From: Rugosimonospora acidiphila
GTDB taxonomy: Bacteria > Actinomycetota > Actinomycetes > Mycobacteriales > Micromonosporaceae
Direction: 5' to 3'
Assembly: GCF_039543385.1 (NCBI RefSeq)
Contig: NZ_BAABJQ010000008.1
Location: 248,001 to 312,000 of the forward strand
Length of the DNA stretch: 64,000 nt
The notes beneath the pieces were generated by a model. It was not told the DNA's origin, searched no databases, and saw nothing but the letters and a program-made list of their open reading frames with translations. Of this stretch, positions 26,709 through 34,270 are shown one piece after another. The position numbers were made by a program, and so were the translations under genes. The number at the start of each line of letters is the position of its first letter. Positions within the stretch are counted from its first letter, which is position 1.

Positions 26709-27977
26709 GACTCGCGCTGGTCCGATGTCGCGGTGGCAACCGGCGCCCGGGCCCTCTCCGCCGGCGGTGACTTCCTCGCCGCCACCGCTCTGCTGCTGGC
26801 GCTCCAGCAGCGAGGAGCCGGCAGCTATGCGGTCGCCGCCCTGCTGCTCGCCGCCGCCGTACCGCCCGTCGTGCTCGTCCGCTGGACCGGCAGGCTTGCC
26901 GATCGGCTGGACAGCCGCATGCTCCTGGTCATCACCGGATCGGCCCAGGCGGTGGCCTGCGTGGCCATGGTGTTCGTGTCGAACGTGTTCGCGCTGATCG
27001 CCCTGGCCACCCTGCTGGGCTGCGGGTACGCCCAAACCCAGCCGGTCCTCGCCGCGCTGCTGCCGGCCATGGTGCGCCGGGACGACCTGCCTCGGGCCAG
27101 CGCGCTCGGCCAGACCGCGACCTCGGTCGGCATGCTCCTCGCGCCCGCGCTGGGCGGCGTGCTGGTGGGCCAGTTCGGGCTGCGGGTACCGCTGCTGTTT
27201 GACGCGGTCAGCTACCTGGCGATCGTCGCGGCGGGCCTCTTCATCCGTACCCGCCGGCAACACGGCGTCGCGGTGAACCCGGTGAAGGACGCGACCACCG
27301 ACGCCGGAGCAGCGGCCACCAGCGATACGGCGGTCGCGGGCGGGCGGATGCGGGTCCCCGCCTGGCGGCTGCGCGACGACCACCTGGTCCGGACGATGCT
27401 CGTCCTGCTCGGCGCGGTGCTCGCCGCGGTGAGCGCGGTCAACGTGGCCGACGTCTTCTTCGTCCGTGGCGTGCTGCACTCCAGCACCACGATGTACGGC
27501 ATCCTCACCGCCGTGTGGACCGGCTCATCCATCCTCGGTGCCTGGGTGCTGACCAGGCGTCACCTCTCGGACTCGGGTCTGGGCCGGATGATGGTCGGTG
27601 CGCTCCTGCTGACCTGCGCCGCCATCCTCGGCGTGTCCGCCGCCAGGTCCATCGCACCGCTGGTACCGCTGTTCGTGCTCGGCGGCGCGGCAAACGGAGC
27701 GGTGAACGTGGCGGCCACCGTGATGCTCAGCCGCCGTACCCCCGCGGAGCTGCGGGGCCGGGTGTTCGCGGTCTACGCGGCGGTGGGCAACGGCGCGCAG
27801 GCGGTCGGCATCCTGGCCGGCGGCATCCTGCTGGACGTGCTGCCGGTACGCCTGACCATCGCGGCGACCTGTGGGTTCGGGCTGATTGTCACGGGGGTGT
27901 TCGCGGTACCGATGCTTCGCCAGGCGACCCGCGAGCGTGCCGTGCCCGCACGGGCGGCGGCCGACCTGGCGGCGTAG
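26694..27977 (+). CDS. MFS transporter (enterobactin-exporter-like group)
   Basis: 427 residues from ATG 26694. The hydrophobicity pattern suggests about 12 membrane segments with a charged central loop (about residues 185-225). It has the group's opening R-A-L-S-A-G-G-D-F-L-A-A-T-A-L and G-R-L-A-D-R-L-D-S-R in the first cytoplasmic loop, and later R-R-T-P-A-E-L-R-G-R-V-F-A. Such exporters move siderophores or macrolide-like drugs outward. The start codon lies inside the 40-bp palindrome and no ribosome-binding site is seen upstream, so translation may begin on a leaderless or structured mRNA. The substrate is unknown. Confidence 0.88.
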   Translation: MSFTSDSRWSDVAVATGARALSAGGDFLAATALLLALQQRGAGSYAVAALLLAAAVPPVVLVRWTGRLADRLDSRMLLVITGSAQAVACVAMVFVSNVFALIALATLLGCGYAQTQPVLAALLPAMVRRDDLPRASALGQTATSVGMLLAPALGGVLVGQFGLRVPLLFDAVSYLAIVAAGLFIRTRRQHGVAVNPVKDATTDAGAAATSDTAVAGGRMRVPAWRLRDDHLVRTMLVLLGAVLAAVSAVNVADVFFVRGVLHSSTTMYGILTAVWTGSSILGAWVLTRRHLSDSGLGRMMVGALLLTCAAILGVSAARSIAPLVPLFVLGGAANGAVNVAATVMLSRRTPAELRGRVFAVYAAVGNGAQAVGILAGGILLDVLPVRLTIAATCGFGLIVTGVFAVPMLRQATRERAVPARAAADLAA

Positions 27978-28083
27978 AGCTTCACCGCCCGCAGTGCCGG
28001 GTTCGCCGCGGCGGGTGGAGGTGGTGGGGGAGGACCGGGCGGGTGGGTGACCGCGCCCGGCCCGATCCCGGTAGCCGGCCCGT

Positions 28084-28707
28084 TCAGGTGTTCGCAGTTC
28101 TGTGTTGGTCGTCGAGACTCGTGGGACGGTCGCGGTCGCGAGAGGAGTGGGAGTGAAGGACGTTGCTGCCGATGGCGGCGAGCAGGGCGGTGAGCGCGGT
28201 GATGGACAGGAGCCAGCCGCCGGTCACGCCGTCGATCAGGTGTAGCAGGATCGCGGGCGCGAGTAGGCCGGCGGCCAGCGCGACGACGAGTATCGCGATT
28301 ATGACTGGCCGACGCCGGTGGCGGGCGAGGTAGACGCCGGTGAGAGCGCCGATGCCGGCGAGCGCCCAGCCCCATCCCGCGGCGACGGTTGGATGGGAGA
28401 TCGCGTGGTATCCCCACGGGACGCACAGGGCCCACAGCAGCAGCGCGAGGGGAATCGTGGCTAGTAGCGGTGTGCGCGGCTGCGGTGCTGTCCAACGCCA
28501 CCGCGCTGCGGCGGCCAGCGCCGCGAGGATCGCGATGGTCAGGGCGAGTGAGCCGTCGTTGAGACCGTAGAGCGACCAGCCCCAGCCGAGGCCGTAGATA
28601 TGGTAAGCGATCAGGGCGGCGAAGACGGCCAGTCCGGTCCGATAGGCGCCGAGGGTCCAGGTTATCGCGACGGCGCACCACGCGAGGGAGGGAACCAGGA
28701 GCATCAT
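28084..28707 (-). CDS. Polytopic membrane protein, third gene of the padR operon
   Basis: 207 residues with six to seven hydrophobic segments, such as A-L-L-L-W-A-L-C-V-P-W-G and V-I-I-A-I-L-V-V-A-L-A-A-G-L-L. The tail is hydrophilic and charged (S-H-S-S-R-D-R-D-R). No family could be assigned. Its ATG overlaps the stop of the preceding small membrane gene by four bases (28704-28707), and that gene in turn overlaps padR. It is therefore translationally coupled and under the PadR operator. Confidence 0.75.
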   Translation of the reverse strand: MMLLVPSLAWCAVAITWTLGAYRTGLAVFAALIAYHIYGLGWGWSLYGLNDGSLALTIAILAALAAAARWRWTAPQPRTPLLATIPLALLLWALCVPWGYHAISHPTVAAGWGWALAGIGALTGVYLARHRRRPVIIAILVVALAAGLLAPAILLHLIDGVTGGWLLSITALTALLAAIGSNVLHSHSSRDRDRPTSLDDQHRTANT

Positions 28708-29024
28708 TGTCGCGCCATGGTCGGGCCCCGCCCGTCGCGCAGTACCACGGTCAGGTGGTCGTTGGGGATGAGGTACCAGCCGAGGTTGACCGAGACGCCG
28801 GTGCAGGCCGCGACAACGAACGCGGTCAGCAGCAGTGAGCCGGCTGCGCCCAGGCGCAGGCGCAGGGCCAGTCCAAGGATGCCGGCGGTCTGCCGGATGG
28901 TCGGCCGGGTACGGCCGTGGTCGAGGTCGAGGAGCAGCCCGAGCAGTTCCTCACCACGGGCGACGCGATGGTCGGCGGGCAGCAGATTCAGTAGGCGACG
29001 GTAGCGGCGCTCCAGCGGGTTCAT
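28704..29024 (-). CDS. Small membrane protein, second gene of the padR operon
   Basis: 106 residues. The N-terminal half is helical and charged (M-N-P-L-E-R-R-Y-R-R-L-L-N-L-L-P-A-D-H-R), resembling the cytosolic prefix found on PadR-linked permeases. One or two membrane segments follow (A-G-S-L-L-L-T-A-F-V-V-A-A-C). ATGA overlaps join it to padR upstream and to the larger membrane protein downstream. PadR-linked membrane operons of this shape often answer to envelope stress or antibiotics; here that is inference. Confidence 0.75.
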   Translation of the reverse strand: MNPLERRYRRLLNLLPADHRVARGEELLGLLLDLDHGRTRPTIRQTAGILGLALRLRLGAAGSLLLTAFVVAACTGVSVNLGWYLIPNDHLTVVLRDGRGPTMARQ

Positions 29025-29371
29025 CCGGTCACTCCGTACCGCGGTGCCGCCTGCCGGTCACGTTTGGCCAGTCGGCGTTTTGCCGCGCGGGCCTGGTCGG
29101 TCATGCGTTGCGTCTCGGCGGCTACCGTGGTGGCCCCGGTGTCGGTGAGGCGGTAGTAGCGGCGCAGCCGGCCGTTGTCGACCTCGTCGCGGTCGGGCGC
29201 GATGAGGCCGCGTGCGGCAAGGCGTTCCAGGGCGGCGTACAGGGTGCTCGCGCGTAGTTGGACGCGGCCGTCAGACATCGCGGCGACCTCCGTGACCAGG
29301 CCGTATCCGTGGCGAGGTTGGTCAGCGAGCGCCGCGAGAATAAGGAACGACTGTTCACTTAGCGACTCCAT
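29021..29371 (-). CDS. PadR-family transcriptional repressor
   Basis: 116 residues from the ATG at 29371. The winged-helix motif is plain: L-S-E-Q-S-F-L-I-L-A-A-L, H-G-Y-G-L, L-R-A-S-T-L-Y-A-A-L-E-R-L, then G-R-L-R-R-Y-Y-R-L-T-D-T-G. The tail is short and helical, as in the small PadR subfamily that dimerises through one helix. The gene heads a three-gene operon and begins five bases from a perfect operator. Autoregulation with induction by a small lipophilic compound is the usual mode for this subfamily. Confidence 0.92.
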   Translation of the reverse strand: MESLSEQSFLILAALADQPRHGYGLVTEVAAMSDGRVQLRASTLYAALERLAARGLIAPDRDEVDNGRLRRYYRLTDTGATTVAAETQRMTDQARAAKRRLAKRDRQAAPRYGVTG

Positions 29372-29375
29372 AGCC

Positions 29376-29406
29376 AGAGTATATACCGTCACACGGTATA
29401 TACTCT
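29376..29406. promoter_or_regulatory. Perfect PadR operator
   Basis: AGAGTATATACCGT (29376-29389), a 3-bp centre CAC, then ACGGTATATACTCT (29393-29406): 14-bp arms without a mismatch. It lies directly before the padR start and includes the AT-rich promoter element, so repressor binding would exclude RNA polymerase. Confidence 0.92.
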
Positions 29407-29608
29407 AATCATGAGGGCCTCGACGACGTTCACGTACACAGTGGACGGGGGAGACCCGCGGACTGTGCCGGTCGGCCGCGGCGGGCCCACTCTTCGCGCT
29501 ATGAGCCAGCATCGGCGACAGCGGGGCGCGGCGAGCCGTGGACTGTCGCCGCCGCCCCGCGAGCAGCGCGATCGACAATGGCGTTGCACCCTGCTCACGC
29601 GCCACGCT

Positions 29609-30256
29609 ATGGTCACCAGAGTGGCTGACCCATTGATGTTCCGAGCCCTGACCAGCGAGGCGCAGCTTCGGGAGCTGTACGCGAATCCCAAGCAGCGGGC
29701 GGTACGCAAGGAGCTTGACCACCTCGACGAGATGTCGCGCCGGCTCATCGCGGTCTCGCCCGTGGTGTTTGTCGCTACCAGTGACGCCGAGGGGCGCTGT
29801 GACGTGGGCCCTCGCGGTGGAACCCCCGGCTTCGTGACGGTCCTCGACGAGCGTCATGTGGCGATCCCCGATGCGACCGGCAACAATCGGCTGGACAGCT
29901 ATCGCAATGTCCTCGCCAATGGACACGCCGGACTCAACTTTGTCATCCCGGGTCGGGACACCACGCTACGCGTGAACGGTGCTGCTTGGATCACCGCCGA
30001 GGAAGACCTGCTGGTTCGACTGACCCCGGTTGGTAAGCCGCCGAAGACCGCGCTGGTGGTGCGGGCCGACGAGGTATATGTCCACTGTCCCAAGGCATTC
30101 GTCAGGGCGAAGATGTGGCGACCTGAGGCGTGGCCCCGCAAGGAGGACCAGCCGACGGCAGCTGAGGTCGCACTCGCTCACCAACGCGACCCCGACCTGA
30201 CACTCGCCGAGGTTGAACAGGACCAGCGCGACTCGCTTCTCTACCGACTTGACTGA
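29609..30256 (+). CDS. Pyridoxamine-phosphate-oxidase-like FMN flavoprotein
   Basis: 215 residues from ATG 29609. No ribosome-binding site is obvious and GTG 29621 is an alternative. The split-barrel PPOX fold is recognisable from S-P-V-V-F-V-A-T-S-D-A-E-G-R-C-D-V-G-P-R-G-G then G-N-N-R-L-D-S-Y-R-N-V-L-A-N, and the later V-H-C-P-K-A-F-V-R-A-K-M-W. This matches the MSMEG_1061-like subfamily of FMN-dependent oxidoreductases. The substrate is unknown. It stands alone between the padR operon and the ankyrin-LRR operon. Confidence 0.85.
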   Translation: MVTRVADPLMFRALTSEAQLRELYANPKQRAVRKELDHLDEMSRRLIAVSPVVFVATSDAEGRCDVGPRGGTPGFVTVLDERHVAIPDATGNNRLDSYRNVLANGHAGLNFVIPGRDTTLRVNGAAWITAEEDLLVRLTPVGKPPKTALVVRADEVYVHCPKAFVRAKMWRPEAWPRKEDQPTAAEVALAHQRDPDLTLAEVEQDQRDSLLYRLD

Positions 30257-30433
30257 CCCTCAAGGCCCTCGCATGCGTCAACACCTCGATGTCGATCTGT
30301 GCGGTTCCGGGGCTTGGGTTCATCCCGCCATCCCGACAGCCGGGGTAGCGGCGTCCGAATGTGCGATCGACAACCTCCGAACGCGTTGGCCATACTCCAC
30401 GGCATAGGCTGCTGTCGGCCGTTGGGATGGTTC

Positions 30434-32506
30434 ATGGCCTACCCCGCTCTGATCGACCTTGTGCTCCACTCGCCCGGACGGGCCGCCGCGACCAGCGCAC
30501 TGGGCACGCTGCGCGCCCTCGCCCTCGACCGCGACCTCGCCGCGGTCCTCGCGCTGGCCACCGTCGTTGCCGAGCAGCTCCAGCCCGACGGGCCGCCGGT
30601 ACCCGACGTCGCGGTGCCCGCCGACCTGGTGAACGCCGAGATGCCGGCGATCGCCCGGGCCTACGCGCTGGGCTATTACCCCTGGCTGCTGGTCGATCAG
30701 GGACTGATGCTGCCCGACCGGTACTCCGAGCGGGCCGGCGACGCCGGTTACGACAGAGCGTTTCGCCGCTTCCAGTCGTTGGTGGAGCGCGACACGCCGA
30801 CCCAGCACGAGGCGCTGCGGGCGATGCTGCTCGACGTCCTCGCCTACCGCAGCCTGGTACTCGACCACACCGGGTACAGCCTGAGCGCGCAGCTGCACTC
30901 GGCGGCCCAGCAGATGGCCGCGAGCGCCCGCGTGGTCGACGGTCGCAACATGGACACCACATTCGAGGTCGGCCGCGAGGTGATCCGCCACTCCAGCGGC
31001 GCGTTCGCCGGCGCGGCCCTGCACGAGGTCGGCCACCACATCAGCTCGCGGCGGGAAGGGGGCAGCACGGCCAGGACGGTCGATGCTCTGGAGGCGGCCC
31101 TACCGGCCATGCTGGACACCGCTCAAGGGCTGATCGGGCAGCCGTGGCGCGGCCATGACGACCCCCGCCGCCACGAGCTGAGCGACGGCCTGACGGTCCT
31201 GTGCAGCCGGGACCGCATCGCCGGCACCGTCTGCACTCACCTATCGTTCAGCGCCAACGGAGCGATCCGGCTGACCGCCGCCGCCCGGTGCGCTCTGCGT
31301 GCCCTGCGGGTGTTCGGCGTGGCACCGTCACGCGTGGCCACCGCGTATTCAGACCGGGGAGTGTTCCACGTCGGGTTCGCCGACGAGCCGGTGCCCGGTG
31401 GGTCGGCCACCCCGGCATCCGATTCCGCCGCCGACGCCACGCGGTGGCTCGACGAGCTGTGGCGCGAGGGCCGTTTCGGCCGGGATGAGACTGATCTCTA
31501 CCGGGCGATCGGCCTCCACCCGCCCAGGTCCGCCTTCTACAGCGACGACGTCAGGCACGTGGAGGACATCGCGCGACTGATGCGGCTGCGTAGCGAGGAC
31601 GCGCCCGAGACGCCCGACCCCGACGAGCTGCTGGCCCTGGGGGTACGCTGCGGCGACCCCGCGGCCACCCGCCTGGCGATCGAGCGGGGTGCCCGCGGTG
31701 AGCACGCCTCGCCGCTGCTGCGCGAGCTGGGCATCGTCACCGGAGCGCTGCGCACCACGGAACGCATCCTGTGCCTGAGCTCGAACGCCGACGCGTGCCG
31801 CTCGACCCTCATTCAACTGCGTGGCCACGGGCTCGATCTCGACGCCGCCATCGACGCGCGCGGCGGCACGCTGCTGACCGATGCCGCGTCCCGCGACGCG
31901 GACCTGGTGACGTTCCTGCTCGACCTCGGCGCGGACCTCGACCATCCCGCCGGCGCCGGCGTCACCCCGCTGCTGGCCGCGATCGACGCCGACCAGATAG
32001 AAGTGGCGGCACGGCTGATCGAGGCGGGGGCCCGCACGGACCGCGCCGACGCCGAGGGACGCACGCCGCTGCACATGGCGTGCCGCCGCGGCCACCCGTC
32101 CATCGCCTGGCAGTTGCTGGCCCACGGCGCCGATCTCGACGCGCCCACCCATGCCGGGCTCACGCCGCTGATGGAGGCCGTCGATGCCGGCCATAGCCTG
32201 CTGACCAGCGAGTTGCTGGATCGGGGCGCGGACCCGGACGCTGCCACCGCGCTGGGAGTGACGGCGCTGCACTTGGCCGTGGTGGGCCCGGCCGAGGTGG
32301 CCGGCGACACCGTCCGTGCGTTGATCGCCGCGGGCGCCGACGTCGACGAGGAGACCAACGACGGGCGTACCCCGCTGGATCTGGCCGAACGGCACGGGCG
32401 GGCCGAACTGGCCGCGTTGCTGGGCGCGGCCGGCGCGCTCGCCGGCCCCGATGACGGACCGGCCGGGTCGGCCGGGTCGGCTGGGTCGAGACGGTCCGCC
32501 GGATGA
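30434..32506 (+). CDS. HExxH-motif protein with C-terminal ankyrin repeats
   Basis: 690 residues from ATG 30434, with a weak GGGATGG ahead. The N-terminal 460 residues are not of a family I can name. They contain A-L-H-E-V-G-H-H-I-S at about residue 195-204, the H-E-x-x-H zinc-metallopeptidase signature (His197, Glu198, His201). From about residue 475 to 685 run ankyrin repeats with the expected G-x-T-P-L-H-x-A and L-L-x-x-G-A-D-x-x phrases. There is no signal peptide, so it probably acts in the cytosol as a protease steered by the ankyrin array. Its stop overlaps the ATG of the LRR gene (ATGA), so the two are made together. A role in defence, cell-death control or signalling is possible but unproven. 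Confidence 0.82.
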   Translation: MAYPALIDLVLHSPGRAAATSALGTLRALALDRDLAAVLALATVVAEQLQPDGPPVPDVAVPADLVNAEMPAIARAYALGYYPWLLVDQGLMLPDRYSERAGDAGYDRAFRRFQSLVERDTPTQHEALRAMLLDVLAYRSLVLDHTGYSLSAQLHSAAQQMAASARVVDGRNMDTTFEVGREVIRHSSGAFAGAALHEVGHHISSRREGGSTARTVDALEAALPAMLDTAQGLIGQPWRGHDDPRRHELSDGLTVLCSRDRIAGTVCTHLSFSANGAIRLTAAARCALRALRVFGVAPSRVATAYSDRGVFHVGFADEPVPGGSATPASDSAADATRWLDELWREGRFGRDETDLYRAIGLHPPRSAFYSDDVRHVEDIARLMRLRSEDAPETPDPDELLALGVRCGDPAATRLAIERGARGEHASPLLRELGIVTGALRTTERILCLSSNADACRSTLIQLRGHGLDLDAAIDARGGTLLTDAASRDADLVTFLLDLGADLDHPAGAGVTPLLAAIDADQIEVAARLIEAGARTDRADAEGRTPLHMACRRGHPSIAWQLLAHGADLDAPTHAGLTPLMEAVDAGHSLLTSELLDRGADPDAATALGVTALHLAVVGPAEVAGDTVRALIAAGADVDEETNDGRTPLDLAERHGRAELAALLGAAGALAGPDDGPAGSAGSAGSRRSAG

Positions 32507-34029
32507 CCGACCAGTCCGTGGCCCGGGCGACCCAGATCGTCGAGTCCGGGCGGTGGGTCGCCGACGGCGTGCTCGACCTGCGCGGGCTCGGCCTGCGCAC
32601 GGTACCCGCCGGGGTGTTCGAGGCCCGTGACGTACGCGTCCTCGACCTGTCCGGCAACCGGCTGCGTGAGCTGCCTCCGGACCTGGGCGAGCTCACCCAA
32701 CTGACGTGCCTGGACCTCGCCGCCAACCGGCTGACGACACTACCGCCCGCGATCGGACGGCTCACCCGGCTGCGCCGCCTGGACGTCTCGGAGAACCGGC
32801 TCACCACGCTGCCCCCGCAGCTCGCCGGCTGCACCCGGCTGGGCACCCTCAGCCTCTACGACAACTCACTGTCCGATGTGGGTGTGCTGGCGGCGCTGCC
32901 CGGGATCGTCCGGCTGGACCTGTCCACCAACCGGCTCACTACGCTGCCCGCCCTGCGCTGCGCCGACACCCTGTACCAGCTGGACCTGTCCAACAACGCC
33001 CTCACCGAGGTACCGGCGGGGCTGGCCACCCTGCGCCGGCTGCGGATGCTGGACCTGTCCGGGAACCGGCTCACCTCCGCCGCCGGGCTGCGGCCGCTGG
33101 GGCTGCACGAGATTTTTTTGGACGACAACGCGCTGACCGAGCCGCCGTACGGGCTGGTGGGACAACCGGGCGTGCGCCGGTTCTCCGCCCGGGCGAACCC
33201 CTTCGGCCCCATGCCCGCCCAGGAAGCGACGGCCGCCGCCGAGGCGCTCGCCGCCGCGACGACCTCGGCGATCGAGGAACACACCACCGGCGGGTACCGC
33301 CACGACCGGCAGTACCTGCAGGCGGCCACGTACGCGTTCGCGTTCTCTCTCGCGTTCAGCGGCATCGGCGCGGTGCGCACGGTGCTCGACCTGTACTTCA
33401 AGCGGTTCCGCGCGGTCGGTGTGGTCGTCACGCTCGCCGACGGCACCCGCCTGGTGCTGCGCCATCTCAGCCGCAAACGCGCGCTGGAACTGGTTGAACG
33501 GCACGCCCGCGGGTCCGGGCGCACCCTCGTGGACCTCGAGCCGAATGTTCAGACCGCCGGCGGTGCCGACTTCGTCGTGGCCACCGTGGGCCGGTTGCTC
33601 GATGCCGAACTGGTGCCGCACCGTGCCGGCGCGCCAGAAATCCACCTCCACCTGGGCGGGACGACCATGGGCGATCAGATCAATGTGGGCAACGTGACCA
33701 ACTCCAACCTCAACGTCCACGCCTCGTTGCGTAACGTCCGGCAGATCATCAACTCCAGCGGCGTCGCCGACGACACCCGGCAGGAGCTGTCGCGGCTGGC
33801 CGACCGGCTGGCCGAGGCGCTGGACGGGCTGCCGGCCGACCAGCGCGCCGACGGTGAGGCGGTCGCCGCGGCCGCGGGCGACCTGATCGCCAACGCCACC
33901 CAGGACGCCCCGAACCGCAGGCTGGTCGCCACCTACGCCGACGGGCTACGGTCGCTGGCCCAGGGGCTCGCGACGGTGGCACCGATCGCCACGGAGATCA
34001 TCAAGCTGGTCACCACGCTGAGCACCTGA
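32503..34029 (+). CDS. Leucine-rich-repeat protein with C-terminal G-D-Q-I-N-V-G-N-V module
   Basis: 508 residues. About eight leucine-rich repeats cover residues 25-230 with the pattern L-x-x-L-D-L-S-x-N-R-L-x-x-L-P. A linker region (about 245-385) has one moderately hydrophobic stretch near A-F-A-F-S-L-A-F-S-G-I-G-A. Near residue 389 begins G-D-Q-I-N-V-G-N-V-T-N-S-N-L-N-V, followed by a helical segment ending V-A-P-I-A-T-E-I-I-K-L-V. That tail is a recurrent C-terminal module of bacterial multidomain proteins of uncertain function. No signal peptide is seen. The start overlaps the ankyrin gene stop, implying a complex of two repeat-domain proteins. Confidence 0.85.
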   Translation: MTDQSVARATQIVESGRWVADGVLDLRGLGLRTVPAGVFEARDVRVLDLSGNRLRELPPDLGELTQLTCLDLAANRLTTLPPAIGRLTRLRRLDVSENRLTTLPPQLAGCTRLGTLSLYDNSLSDVGVLAALPGIVRLDLSTNRLTTLPALRCADTLYQLDLSNNALTEVPAGLATLRRLRMLDLSGNRLTSAAGLRPLGLHEIFLDDNALTEPPYGLVGQPGVRRFSARANPFGPMPAQEATAAAEALAAATTSAIEEHTTGGYRHDRQYLQAATYAFAFSLAFSGIGAVRTVLDLYFKRFRAVGVVVTLADGTRLVLRHLSRKRALELVERHARGSGRTLVDLEPNVQTAGGADFVVATVGRLLDAELVPHRAGAPEIHLHLGGTTMGDQINVGNVTNSNLNVHASLRNVRQIINSSGVADDTRQELSRLADRLAEALDGLPADQRADGEAVAAAAGDLIANATQDAPNRRLVATYADGLRSLAQGLATVAPIATEIIKLVTTLST

Positions 34030-34190
34030 ACCGTGGGGGCATCGCGCCGCCGGTCAACTGGCGCGCCCGGTGGTCAGCGTCTGGGCGTTCGCGGCGCCCG
34101 CCTGGCGGGTATTCGGCCCGAAAGCGTTGCTCGAGCGAGTCCGGACCCGAGGCGAAAAATATTATGGTTACGGTGGTATGCGACAGTTGA

Positions 34191-34270
34191 GTCCGTTTCA
34201 CGGCTATCCGCGCTGCCTCGGGGTCGTGCGCCGACGTTGTGTACGGAGAGGGTTAGGTAACTTCGATGTC
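34191..34270 (+). repeat. First copy of a duplicated leader before a beta-helix gene
   Basis: The 22 bases gtccgtttcacggctatccg plus cg at 34191-34212 recur exactly at 35975-35996. Both copies are followed by diverged spacer, a GAGAGGGT-like element and atgtccaac at the gene start. The related tract tatggt is found before both. The duplication therefore took regulatory sequence along with the gene. Confidence 0.85.

Noticed and set aside
26423..26785. Minus-strand frame beside the 40-bp palindrome, considered as a missing ArsR-type regulator
   Set aside because: No winged-helix pattern; codon choice is unlike the window; it overlaps the MFS gene.
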